Shown here: one piece after another, positions 15,920 to 24,135 of the stretch
Layout of the letters: each line of letters starts with the position of its first letter
Numbering within the stretch: the stretch's first letter is position 1
Source of the DNA: Prevotella sp.
GTDB lineage: Bacteria > Bacteroidota > Bacteroidia > Bacteroidales > Muribaculaceae
DNA: 40,199 bases
Assembly: GCA_023662865.1 (NCBI GenBank)
Contig: JAMPIK010000020.1
Span: 1-40,199 of the forward strand
Direction of reading: 5' to 3'
Position numbers and translations under genes: made by a program
Notes under the pieces: generated by a model
What the model was told of the DNA's origin: nothing
Seen by the model: only the letters and a program-made list of their open reading frames with translations
Database searches by the model: none

Positions 15920-17284
15920 TTACATTCCTTTACGCAATCGAGCCACCGGCAGGTTAAGGTTATTGCGATATTTAGCTACCGTGCGTCGGCTCACTTCATA
16001 GCCTTTGCCGGCAAGCAGTCGGCACAAGGCTTCATCGCTCAACGGGTGTTTTTTATCTTCCTTCTCAACCAACTCACGCAGAGCAGCTTGTACACTTCGC
16101 GCCGACACGCGGTCTTCATCAGCCCCATAACCTTCACTGAAAAAGAATTTAAGAGGAAGCACCCCGCCGGGAGTGGCTACATATTTTGCCGCCGTAGCTC
16201 GCGACACGGTGCTGACGTCCATACCTATCATCGCGGCTACATCTTTCAATGTCATAGGCTGCATGGTTTGCTCATCGCCGGTGATGAAATATTCCTTTTG
16301 CAGTTTTACAATCGCGGTCATCACGGAATAAAGCGTGTCGCGCCTCTGTTGCAGAATATTGATGAAATCGCGGGCATCGCGGTATCTGGTTGCCACAAAT
16401 TTATCATCGGCCTCAATGCGCGCTTGTTTGCGCTCTTTCATTCTTCGGTAAGCCTGTTCAAAGCCCTCTTCAATGACCAACGAGGGTATATTGCTTGAAA
16501 ACGAAACGGTTATCTGTCCGGCGGAGTCAACGTCCACCTGAAAATCGGGAACCACGGCGGCGGCTACATCTCTGCGCCCCGTGCCTACGGCACTGCCGGG
16601 TTTCGGATTAAGGGTACGGATAAGGCGCAACGCTTTGTCTATTCGGGCAGCCGGCAATTTCAGCTTACTTATGAGGCGGTGACTGTGCTTCAAGGAAAAC
16701 TCTTCAAATTCCTCGCTGACAATACGCATTGCATCGTCACGACTCTCGGAGGGTTTCATGCGCTCCAACTGCAATTTCAGTGTGTCTTGAAGATTATACG
16801 CTCCTACTCCGGCCGGGTCCAGCGAACGTACCCGGACAAGGGCTTCATGCATAGTCTGCGGCGAAACTTCAATGCCGGTGCTGAAAGCGATATCGTCAAT
16901 CATGGCATTCTCGCTCCGTTGAAGATAGCCGTTCGAGTCTATATTGCCAATTATATACAAGGCGGTTTCGCGGATATCATCCGGCAACGTCAGTTCTCCT
17001 ATCTGCGTACTCAAATGCTCGGCGAGCGACTCGGAGTCATCGGCATCTATCGGTGTCAAATCGGGGCGCGACGGCAGCTGCTCTCGCGGTATGTATCTCT
17101 CTGTGGCGACGGTAGCAACGGCAACATCGGCTCGTTCCAGAGCCGGATTGTCGTCAAGCTCGCGCTCTACGGCGGCTTCCACCTCCTGCTCATTCATCTC
17201 CAACAGTCGCACATACCTCACCTGCTGCGACGTCATTGTCTGCCGCATGGTCAAATTTTGCTGCTGTTGTAAGTCTTGATTCAT
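15920..17284 (-). CDS. rpoN: RNA polymerase sigma-54 factor
   Basis: This 454-residue protein is sigma-54, which directs RNA polymerase to -24/-12 promoters and needs AAA+ activators to start transcription. The glutamine- and leucine-rich region I is short (QQQQNLTMRQTMTSQQVRY). The core-binding domain includes the ADDSESLAEHLSTQIGEL stretch. The DNA-binding domain contains MTLKDVAAMIGMDVSTVSRAT, a helix-turn-helix. The RpoN box appears as RRTVAKYR at residues 433-440 near the C-terminus, where ARRTVAKYRE is canonical. The length is typical for Bacteroidota RpoN. It leads the tcdA and LolD-like genes. Confidence 0.96.
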   Translation of the reverse strand: MNQDLQQQQNLTMRQTMTSQQVRYVRLLEMNEQEVEAAVERELDDNPALERADVAVATVATERYIPREQLPSRPDLTPIDADDSESLAEHLSTQIGELTLPDDIRETALYIIGNIDSNGYLQRSENAMIDDIAFSTGIEVSPQTMHEALVRVRSLDPAGVGAYNLQDTLKLQLERMKPSESRDDAMRIVSEEFEEFSLKHSHRLISKLKLPAARIDKALRLIRTLNPKPGSAVGTGRRDVAAAVVPDFQVDVDSAGQITVSFSSNIPSLVIEEGFEQAYRRMKERKQARIEADDKFVATRYRDARDFINILQQRRDTLYSVMTAIVKLQKEYFITGDEQTMQPMTLKDVAAMIGMDVSTVSRATAAKYVATPGGVLPLKFFFSEGYGADEDRVSARSVQAALRELVEKEDKKHPLSDEALCRLLAGKGYEVSRRTVAKYRNNLNLPVARLRKGM

Positions 17285-17378
17285 AAGCCGAGCCGATGAT
17301 TTTGAGTGCGAAGATACTAAAATTCCTTAAGAGAAACAATTTTTTTATTTAAAATTTCTTCATTTACAAAAAATGAAC

Positions 17379-17386
17379 TAATTTTG
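17379..17386 (+). promoter_or_regulatory. -7 element for the TPR gene
   Basis: TAATTTTG fits TAnnTTTG and would give a leader of about 75 nt before the ATG at 17468. No clear TTTG is present 19-20 nt upstream. Confidence 0.45.
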
Positions 17387-17467
17387 CACACTGAAACAAA
17401 ATAGGCGGTTGCCAATGATTTCTCGCGCTACCGCTGCTAAATTTAATCTGTAACAACATTTTGCACA

Positions 17468-18205
17468 ATGGCAAACAAGAATACAAAAGAGACGGAGCAA
17501 ACCGTAATGAACGCTGCTGAACCCAATTTCTCCGAAAAAATGGGTAAGCACAAAAACGCAATTATCGGTGTAGGTATCGGTGTAGTTGTAGTAATACTCG
17601 GTGGCTTGGGCTGGTGGATGTTGAACAAACAAAGCAACCAAAAGTCAAGCGAGGCGTATACCACTGCATTGACAAAGTCCATGAAGAGCAATGCTACCGA
17701 CTCCGTGATGATTAAGGATTTGGAAAAAGTGGCACAAAGCGAGTCCGGCAAAACCGGTGGCACTCTTGCTAATATCCAGCTTGCCGGAATGTATTTGCAG
17801 AACAATCAATATCAGAAAGCGCTTGATGCAATCAACAATACCGACATTGATGAGCCGGTAATGGAAATGAACGCAAATTTGCTCAAAGGCGATGCTTATG
17901 TAGGCCTCAAGAAATATGCGGAGGCAATCAGCGCATACGATGAGGTGTACAATAAAGCGCAGAAGAACAACCCCGAAGTGGCTGTTCGCGCTCTCATGAA
18001 GAAAGCCTCCGTACTCGATGCTCAAAAGAAGAACACCGAGGCTCTCGCTGTATATGAGCAAATCCAAAAGGATTATGCCGATATTTTGGAAAACTTTGAC
18101 GAGCTGAGCACTCAAAATCCCGGCCGTCCGTCAGACTACTTCCCGCTCACCGATGCCGAAATCGAAGCAAAAGCCGAGAACGAACGCGCTCGCACAGGAA
18201 AGTAA
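17468..18205 (+). CDS. Membrane-anchored TPR protein (YfgM-like architecture)
   Basis: This 245-residue protein has a short cytoplasmic N-terminus, a single membrane segment (about residues 28-52, including IIGVGIGVVVVILGGLGWWM), and a periplasmic region with TPR units. Repeats are visible in NIQLAGMYLQNNQYQKALDA, LKGDAYVGLKKYAEAISAYD and ASVLDAQKKNTEALAVYEQI. This layout matches YfgM-like proteins that help secreted proteins fold near the translocon, but orthology is not proven. It is followed by a strong terminator and so is probably monocistronic. Confidence 0.8.
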   Translation: MANKNTKETEQTVMNAAEPNFSEKMGKHKNAIIGVGIGVVVVILGGLGWWMLNKQSNQKSSEAYTTALTKSMKSNATDSVMIKDLEKVAQSESGKTGGTLANIQLAGMYLQNNQYQKALDAINNTDIDEPVMEMNANLLKGDAYVGLKKYAEAISAYDEVYNKAQKNNPEVAVRALMKKASVLDAQKKNTEALAVYEQIQKDYADILENFDELSTQNPGRPSDYFPLTDAEIEAKAENERARTGK

Positions 18206-18275
18206 TTGCTTCAATTCCCACATATAATAAAGACTCCTCACATAAGGAAAATAATAAAACACAGTGCTATGCTAT

Positions 18276-18311
18276 GGGATAAGACTTCGCCAAGCCTTAT
18301 CCCTCTTTTTT
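18276..18311 (+). terminator. Rho-independent terminator after the TPR gene
   Basis: GGGATAAG (18276-18283) pairs with CTTATCCC (18296-18303), with a further inner 3-bp stem, followed by CTCTTTTTTTA. It separates the TPR gene from the CvpA-like gene and argues against the earliest possible cvpA start at 18264, which lies inside the transcript being terminated. Confidence 0.8.
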
Positions 18312-18355
18312 ACCCTTTTATTCTTGTTGTCTTCGGCTGTTTCGCGATTTATTTG

Positions 18356-18363
18356 TAAATTTG
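18356..18363 (+). promoter_or_regulatory. -7 element for the cvpA-suf operon
   Basis: TAAATTTG matches TAnnTTTG immediately after the terminator at 18276-18311. It ends 8 nt before the ATG at 18372 and 26 nt before the alternative ATG at 18390. The -33 element is not clear. Confidence 0.55.
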
Positions 18364-18371
18364 CAGAATTA

Positions 18372-18974
18372 ATGGAATCGGGTCTCGGTATGATTTTTCA
18401 TTTGATTGTCATAGTAGTTTTGCTGCTGGCTGTATGGCACGGTTGGCGGCGCGGCGTGGCAAAGCAATTGGCATCCCTGTTGGGGTTGGCTTTCGGCTTT
18501 GTGGCGGCGCGTATATTCTACACGCAAGCCGCCGATATGCTCGACCCGATGGTTCCGGCTGCCGAAAAATTTGCACCCGAGCCGTTTGGCTCTTGGATGC
18601 GAGAATACACCGGCTACATTGTGGGTGCCTCCGTGATATTCATAGTGGTGTATATATTGATTTCATTGCTCGGAAGTGTCCTTGCCAATGCGTTGAGGGT
18701 AATACACACCGGGGCGTTAAACTCCCTTCTCGGTGCCGTGTTCTGCTTCGGCAAGTGGGTTTTGTTGCTAAGTATCGGCTTGAACCTCATACTCGTAGTC
18801 AATCCTGATGGCACACTGATGAAGTCGTACACCGACGGCGACGGCAATGTCGTGGAGCTGGTTATGAAAGTATCCCCGGAAGTGCTTGGCATTCCCGGCC
18901 CGGACGAAGTCAAATACCGGCAACAAATGCAGGAAGCCCGTGAATTGGATTTTCAAACTCAGAGTCAACATTAA
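18372..18974 (+). CDS. CvpA family membrane protein
   Basis: This roughly 200-residue protein carries the CvpA signature: a first membrane helix followed by WHGWRRGVAKQLASLLGLAFGFVAARI. Further hydrophobic segments lie near residues 75-100 and 120-145. CvpA proteins are needed for colicin V production in E. coli and for envelope stress resistance in enteric bacteria; the molecular activity is unknown. The start is taken at 18372 (MESGLGMIFH). The ATG at 18390 gives an N-terminus closer to the family and a more comfortable leader length, and cannot be excluded. It is 43 nt upstream of sufC, the place where sufB would be expected. Confidence 0.85.
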   Translation: MESGLGMIFHLIVIVVLLLAVWHGWRRGVAKQLASLLGLAFGFVAARIFYTQAADMLDPMVPAAEKFAPEPFGSWMREYTGYIVGASVIFIVVYILISLLGSVLANALRVIHTGALNSLLGAVFCFGKWVLLLSIGLNLILVVNPDGTLMKSYTDGDGNVVELVMKVSPEVLGIPGPDEVKYRQQMQEARELDFQTQSQH

Positions 18975-19017
18975 TCTTCATACAGCGTTAATTTACGATA
19001 GAAACTATATTACAGAT

Positions 19018-19794
19018 ATGAGTGAATATATGCTTAAGGTGCACGATTTGCACGCAAGCACCGCAGGAAAAGAAATTTTAAAAGGGATTGACCTGGAGGT
19101 GTGTCCCGGTGAAGTACATGCCATCATGGGTCCCAACGGTTCCGGCAAGAGTACATTGTCTATGGTATTGGCCGGAAATCCGGCTTACACCGTGACGCGT
19201 GGCTCGGCAGAGTTTCGCGGACACAATCTGCTTGAACTGCCACCCGAAACTCGCAGCCACCTCGGCCTCTTCCTCGGTTTTCAGTATCCGGTTGAAATTC
19301 CCGGAGTAAGCATGGTCAACTTTATGCGTGCCGCTATCAACGAGAAGCGCAAATATCTGGGCGAGCCCCCCATGAGTGCCTCCGATTTCCTGAAGCTCAC
19401 TCGCGAGAAACGCGCCGTGGTGGAGCTGGACAGCAAGCTTGCCTCTCGCTCGGTGAACGAGGGCTTCTCCGGCGGAGAGAAAAAGCGCAACGAGATTTTC
19501 CAAATGGCTATGCTTGAACCCAAGCTTTCCATTCTTGATGAGACAGATTCCGGCCTGGACGTAGATGCGCTCCGCATTGTGGCCGACGGTGTGAATACTC
19601 TCAAAAGCGAGGAGAACGCCACCATCGTGATTACTCACTACCAACGACTGCTCGACTACCTCAAACCGCAGATTATCCATATCCTCTATAAGGGTCGCAT
19701 CATCAAGACCGACGGCCCCGACTTGGCCGCTTTCATCGAGAAAAACGGCTTTGATCCGCTAATTCGCCAAGCTGAAGCCGACGGCCTAATCTGA
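19018..19794 (+). CDS. sufC: Fe-S cluster assembly ATPase SufC
   Basis: This 258-residue soluble ABC-type ATPase energises the SufBCD scaffold that builds Fe-S clusters. Walker A is GPNGSGKS (38-45), the signature is FSGGEKKRNEIFQMAML, Walker B is LSILDETDSGLD and the H-loop is IVITHY. The SGGEKKRNE and DETDSGLD sequences are diagnostic of SufC. The ATG at 19018 is chosen because upstream in-frame sequence lies inside cvpA. It is followed 7 nt later by sufD. SufC normally acts as a dimer on a SufB-SufD heterodimer; no sufB is next to it here. Confidence 0.97.
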   Translation: MSEYMLKVHDLHASTAGKEILKGIDLEVCPGEVHAIMGPNGSGKSTLSMVLAGNPAYTVTRGSAEFRGHNLLELPPETRSHLGLFLGFQYPVEIPGVSMVNFMRAAINEKRKYLGEPPMSASDFLKLTREKRAVVELDSKLASRSVNEGFSGGEKKRNEIFQMAMLEPKLSILDETDSGLDVDALRIVADGVNTLKSEENATIVITHYQRLLDYLKPQIIHILYKGRIIKTDGPDLAAFIEKNGFDPLIRQAEADGLI

Positions 19795-19801
19795 TAAAAT
19801 A

Positions 19802-21169
19802 ATGAACGCACTTTCGCAATATATAGACTTATACGAGTCAAACAGGGAGGCTTTCGCCGAGCACGGTGCTCCCCTGCTCGACAAATACCGCTCGGCGGCT
19901 TTGGAGGCTCTCAAAGCTGCCGAATTGCCGCGCAAAGGCAGTGAAAACTACGAACATACCGATTTACAGGCTATCCTCAGCCCGGACTACGGACTGAATG
20001 TTCAGCGCCTTTCTTTGGGTATAAATCCGGCTGACACATTCTCCTGCCATGTACCCAACATGAGTACGAGTATGTTCTTCCTGTGCGGCGATGGTTTCGC
20101 CTCCACACCCAATTCCGGCAGAAATCTTCCGGAGGGTGTGACAGTGACATCTCTAAGGTACATTGCCCGAGAAAAGCCCGAATTAATCGAGCCTTACTAT
20201 GGCAAGATTGCCGACCTCGCAAATCCCCTCGTTGCTCTAAACACTCTCTTGGTGCAAGACGGCCTTGTGCTCCATGTGGCCAAAGGTGTAAAGGTTGAAC
20301 GCCCTGTTCAATTAGTGAGTATTCTGCAAGGCGCGGTGCCGATGATGGCTGTGCGCCGCTTGCTCATTGTGCTGGAAGATGACGCCGAGGCCTGTCTGCT
20401 CTGCTGCGACCATACCCAAGACGACAAACTCAATTTCCTTAACCTCCAGACAATAGAAATATATGCCGGCAAAGGTGCCAAGTTCGATTTGTATGAGTTG
20501 GAAGAAAGCACCCCCAAGACGTCACGGCTGAGCACTTTGTATCTGGATATGGAACGTGAGGCCAACGTCCTCCTTGATGGAATCACGCTTTTTAACGGAA
20601 CCACTCGCAACGAAATCTATACCCGTTACCTCGATGAAATGGGCAATTTACAGATACTCGGCATGGGTATTGAGGATGCACAACGCCGGTTGGACAATTT
20701 CACTCTCGTGCGTCACGATAAGCCGCACTGCACCAGCAACGAACTTTTCAAATATGTGGTGGACGGCCATTCGGTCGGTACATTTACCGGACGCGTGTAT
20801 GTAGCTCCGGGAGCCGTCAAGACGGAAGCGATGCAAGCAAACCGCAACCTCGTGGCTTCGCCCGAGGCGCGAATGTTCAGTAAGCCGCAACTTGAAATTT
20901 ACGCGGACGATGTGAAATGCTCGCACGGCACAGCCATCGGGCAGCTTGACCCGATGCAAATCTTCTATATGCGCACTCGCGGCCTTGACGAGAATACAGC
21001 AAAAACTCTTTTGCGCCAGGCCTTCATGGCTGATGTAATAGAGCCGGTACGACTTGAACAACTGCGCACACGCCTTCGTCATCTTGTAGATATGCGCCTT
21101 AGCGGAGATGCCGACAAGGGTTGTGTAGCTTGTGCCTCCATCGATGAATGTACGGAAAATCCTGAATAA
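19802..21169 (+). CDS. sufD: Fe-S cluster assembly protein SufD
   Basis: This 455-residue protein has an N-terminal helical region (1-70, with RKGSENYEHTDL), a long right-handed beta-helix (about 150-380) and a C-terminal helical SufC-contacting region. VKCSHGTAIGQLDP contains the conserved SufD histidine involved in the SufB-SufD cluster site, and TRGLDENTAKTLLRQAFM is the typical SufBD C-terminus. The extreme C-terminus GCVACASIDEC is cysteine-rich. SufD rather than SufB is chosen because of the length, the KGSENYEHTDL start and the C-terminal arrangement. One base separates it from sufS. Confidence 0.94.
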   Translation: MNALSQYIDLYESNREAFAEHGAPLLDKYRSAALEALKAAELPRKGSENYEHTDLQAILSPDYGLNVQRLSLGINPADTFSCHVPNMSTSMFFLCGDGFASTPNSGRNLPEGVTVTSLRYIAREKPELIEPYYGKIADLANPLVALNTLLVQDGLVLHVAKGVKVERPVQLVSILQGAVPMMAVRRLLIVLEDDAEACLLCCDHTQDDKLNFLNLQTIEIYAGKGAKFDLYELEESTPKTSRLSTLYLDMEREANVLLDGITLFNGTTRNEIYTRYLDEMGNLQILGMGIEDAQRRLDNFTLVRHDKPHCTSNELFKYVVDGHSVGTFTGRVYVAPGAVKTEAMQANRNLVASPEARMFSKPQLEIYADDVKCSHGTAIGQLDPMQIFYMRTRGLDENTAKTLLRQAFMADVIEPVRLEQLRTRLRHLVDMRLSGDADKGCVACASIDECTENPE

Positions 21170-21170
21170 T

Positions 21171-22400
21171 ATGGGTCGATACGATGTACAAAAAATAAGG
21201 GGACAGTTTCCGATACTTGACCGCCGGGTGCAGGGTAAACCTCTCGTTTACCTTGACAACGGTGCCACCTCGCAGACCCCCGACTGTGTTGTCAAGGCTA
21301 TTGTCGCCGGTTATGAACACACAAAAGCCAATGTTCATCGAGGTGTACACACCCTCTCGCAAGAGGCTACCGATTTGCAGGAGCATACACGCTGCCGGGT
21401 GCGCGACTATATAAATTCAGAGAGTGAACAAGAAATAATTTTCACTCGCGGCACTACCGAAGCGATTAACCTTGTGGCCGCAAGTTTCGGACAGAGTTTC
21501 CCCAAGGGCGGGGAGATTATCCTCACCGTAATGGAACACCATGCCAACATCGTGCCCTGGCAACTCTTGGCCGCAAAGCATGAACTGAAAATCCGCGTGG
21601 TTGACATTAACGAAAGGGGAGAACTCAAGCAAGAGCAATACGAAAGTCTTATTAATGACAAGACCGTAATGGCCGCATTCTGCCATGTCAGCAATGTTCT
21701 TGGCACTGTCAATCCGGTGAAGGAAATGACCGCCTTTGCTCACTCCAAAGGAGTACCCGTACTCGTGGACGGCGCACAAGCCTCGCCTCATTTGCGCATT
21801 GACGTGCGCGACATAAATTGCGATTTTTACGCCTTTTCATCGCATAAAATGTACGGCCCCTGCGGTGTAGGTGTGCTTTACGGCCGCAAGTCTTTACTGG
21901 AAAAGATGCCACCTTACCAAGGCGGCGGAGAGATGATAGGTCATGTGAGCTTTCAAGGCACTACCTGGGCCGAGCTACCATATAAGTTCGAAGCCGGCAC
22001 TCCGGACTATGTAGACATCGCTGCATTTGCAAAAGCACTTGATTTCATCGGTGATTTGGGGATGGAAAACATCGCCGCCCACGAACACGAACTGATGCAT
22101 TATCTCATGTCCCGACTTGAAAAAGAAATTCCGGCAGTAAGGGTATACGGCACAGCTCCGGGCAAAGAACCGGTACTCAGTTTCCTTGTCGGCGATGCTC
22201 ACCCCTACGATATCGGTATGCTTCTCGACAAGCAGGGAGTGGCCGTACGTACCGGCCATCATTGCGCCCAACCCCTCATGGAGCGCCTCGGCATCCCCGG
22301 CACCGTCCGCGCCACATTCGCCGCCTACAACACCAAAGACGAAGTAGACAAATTCCTCATAGCCCTGCAACGAGCCGCCGCAATTTGCGGTTATGATTAA
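21171..22400 (+). CDS. sufS: Cysteine desulfurase SufS
   Basis: This 409-residue PLP enzyme removes sulfur from cysteine, leaving a persulfide that feeds Fe-S assembly. Family landmarks are YLDNGATSQTP near the N-terminus, NVHRGVHTLSQEAT, the PLP lysine K226 in SSHKMYGPCG, and catalytic C365 in RTGHHCAQPLMERLG. The RTGHHCAQP context is the group II (SufS/CsdA) type. The ATG at 21171 immediately follows the sufD stop; an earlier in-frame start at 21132 would lie inside sufD and adds no family sequence. A terminator lies about 75 nt downstream. Confidence 0.97.
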   Translation: MGRYDVQKIRGQFPILDRRVQGKPLVYLDNGATSQTPDCVVKAIVAGYEHTKANVHRGVHTLSQEATDLQEHTRCRVRDYINSESEQEIIFTRGTTEAINLVAASFGQSFPKGGEIILTVMEHHANIVPWQLLAAKHELKIRVVDINERGELKQEQYESLINDKTVMAAFCHVSNVLGTVNPVKEMTAFAHSKGVPVLVDGAQASPHLRIDVRDINCDFYAFSSHKMYGPCGVGVLYGRKSLLEKMPPYQGGGEMIGHVSFQGTTWAELPYKFEAGTPDYVDIAAFAKALDFIGDLGMENIAAHEHELMHYLMSRLEKEIPAVRVYGTAPGKEPVLSFLVGDAHPYDIGMLLDKQGVAVRTGHHCAQPLMERLGIPGTVRATFAAYNTKDEVDKFLIALQRAAAICGYD

Positions 22401-22474
22401 GACAGCTTCTATAAATTAAAGGTTGCGCACAAATACCTTGTACTTGAACTATAAACACTGTGAATTTATTATCA

Positions 22475-22511
22475 GTTGAGTCCGCCTTTCAAAGTGGATT
22501 CAACATCTTTT
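22475..22511 (+). terminator. Terminator of the suf operon
   Basis: An 11-bp stem with two G-U pairs (22475-22485 with 22494-22504) is followed after two bases by CTTTTT. It ends the suf transcript and isolates the RiPP locus that follows. Confidence 0.75.
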
Positions 22512-22590
22512 TAATTAAAAGAAACTTTCAAACATTTTTTAAAAGAATCAAAAAAATAAAAGAAAATTAGCGAGTGTTAAAATAAAATTG

Positions 22591-22598
22591 TAATTTTG
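22591..22598 (+). promoter_or_regulatory. -7 element for the radical SAM gene
   Basis: TAATTTTG matches TAnnTTTG. The transcription start would fall near 22603-22606, about 20 nt before the codon where the maturase reading frame is expected to start (22626). This rules out the in-frame TTG at 22596 as a start. Confidence 0.5.
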
Positions 22599-22625
22599 CA
22601 ATATTCATCACTAAAACGCACACAC

Positions 22626-23903
22626 ATTAAGACAAGCAAATATAATTATTATGTCCCATTTCAGGGAGGAGTTGTCTTCATGAACGGAATTACAAACGCC
22701 TCTTTTTGGGTACACAATAAGTTTGCAGACAAGTTTCAAGACATTATAACAAGCCCGGACGATTTTCAAGAATACTGCAGTTTTCTTGAAAAAATGAAAG
22801 CTCAAGGTTTCGTTATTGACGATGAAACTGACGAGTCCGTTTCAGTAAAAAACAAGTATGCGCTACTTCGTTTGCCAAATGAATATCTGATTATGATATT
22901 GCCCACATACCAATGCAATCTGCGCTGTTGGTACTGTGTGCAGGAACACGAAAATTCCTGGATGTCAGACGACGATGTACGCCGCGTAAAAGATCTGATT
23001 CTTAAGCGTATTGAGAATCCCGAAATCAAGAAACTGAATATCACTTGGTTTGGAGGCGAGCCTCTTATGGCTTACGACAAAGTTTTGGACATAACGGAAT
23101 TTGCCCGGAAGATTACCAAAGAAAGAGGACTGATTTTTTTAGCAGTATCACAACAAATGCCACACTGCTGACACACGACAGGATTGACACTCTCCACAAA
23201 GCCGGAGTCACACACTACCAAATTACTATTGACGGAGAACGCTCCAAGCATAATGCCGTGAAACAATTAGGCCATCTTTCTGCTTTCGATACGTCACTTG
23301 ACAATATAGCTTATTTAGCTCATAAGTGCACTTGTACGCTCCGATTTAATTATACACGTGAAACATTTAAGCCGGATATCATTGCCCAACAAGTAATGGA
23401 ACGTATACCCGAAGAAGTCCGTCATAATCTCACGCTTAACCTTCAGCCTGTATGGCAAACTGTAAAAACTGACAATATCGGAACAGACGAGCTTATTGGC
23501 ATGATGAACTTATTCAAGTCTGCAGGTATTACCCCGACTCTCAAACCCATAGGTCTGTGTTATGTGGACATGAAGCATTTTGACTGCATCTATCCGGACG
23601 GTACTGTCGGAAAATGCAATAACGACTCAAACGAAATTAAACCGGGAATATTACAGAACGGAGGAGAAGTGGATTTCAGTGATGCACACACGACTCATTT
23701 TCAGCCTACTTATGAAATGTCGGATAGCGAATGTGCTGAATGCAACTATTTACCGATATGTTGGGGTCCCACAAAAGCGGTTTGAACAATTAAACCACAA
23801 AGGGAAAATCTCATGTGTGAGATTTGATAAAGAAAAAGAAATGGGAGAGGCGATAATCCATGCCCATCTCACACAGAAATATCTTGAGCAATCAAGAAAG
23901 TGA
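22626..23903 (+). pseudogene. Radical SAM/SPASM peptide maturase, frameshifted
   Basis: The conceptual protein (about 425 residues) is a RiPP maturase. After an N-terminal KTSKYNYYVPFQGG domain typical of Bacteroidales peptide maturases come the radical SAM motif CNLRCWYC (22914-22937, CxxxCxxC), the GGEP-type strand WFGGEPL, and a C-terminal SPASM-like region CAECNYLPICWGP. Three lesions are visible. The expected ATG is ATT at 22626, giving I-K-T-S-K-Y. A run of seven T (23134-23140) shifts the frame; eight T would restore FFSSITTNATLLT. Near 23768 a second shift removes the end of the SPASM motif; a 5-nt deletion would account for a missing P-C before PQKRF. After the shifts, homologous coding continues to 23903. 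The three reading frames join collinearly, so this was a whole gene recently. Confidence 0.85.
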
Positions 23904-23940
23904 CAAACAAACATCTACTAACCCTTTAAAATTCAAGACA

Positions 23941-24084
23941 ATGAAAAAAGACATCGAATTGTTGAATGCAATGGAATCATTGCAAATCTACGGAGGAATC
24001 GGAACGGAAAGCGATTCACCTAACGGCTATGGCGCATGTAGTTTTGGAACTTGCAACCTCACTAATAGAATATGTGTGGTGTAA
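23941..24084 (+). CDS. Candidate RiPP precursor peptide, GG-leader type
   Basis: This 47-residue ORF starts 37 nt after the maturase remnant. The first 19 residues, MKKDIELLNAMESLQIYGG, form an acidic, leucine-rich leader ending in Gly-Gly, the site used by peptidase-containing ABC exporters. The predicted core has 28 residues, rich in Gly, Ser, Thr and Asn, with cysteines at 33, 38 and 45 (ACSFGTC and RICVV). Such a core, behind a radical SAM/SPASM gene, fits a ribosomally made, modified peptide, perhaps with Cys-based thioether links; the chemistry is inference. It resembles in style the GG-Bacteroidales precursor families. Unlike its neighbours it has no visible lesion. Confidence 0.75.
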   Translation: MKKDIELLNAMESLQIYGGIGTESDSPNGYGACSFGTCNLTNRICVV

Positions 24085-24135
24085 TAACTGGACATAGAGA
24101 TTAGTTGTTCGTAATTATCTCTTAGACATTCAAAT

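Noticed and set aside
18264..18371. N-terminal extension of the CvpA-like protein
   Set aside because: It covers the preceding terminator and the -7 promoter box, so it cannot be part of the normal transcript.
18886..19017. Upstream extension of SufC to 18886
   Set aside because: Lies inside the CvpA-like coding region and adds no SufC-like sequence.
19078..19680. 200-codon minus-strand open frame opposite sufC
   Set aside because: Shadow frame; sufC has every expected ATPase motif in the same DNA.
23134..23140. Simple phase-variable on/off switch of the maturase
   Set aside because: Not favoured because a second frameshift near 23768 and a possible start-codon lesion would remain after correcting the T-run.
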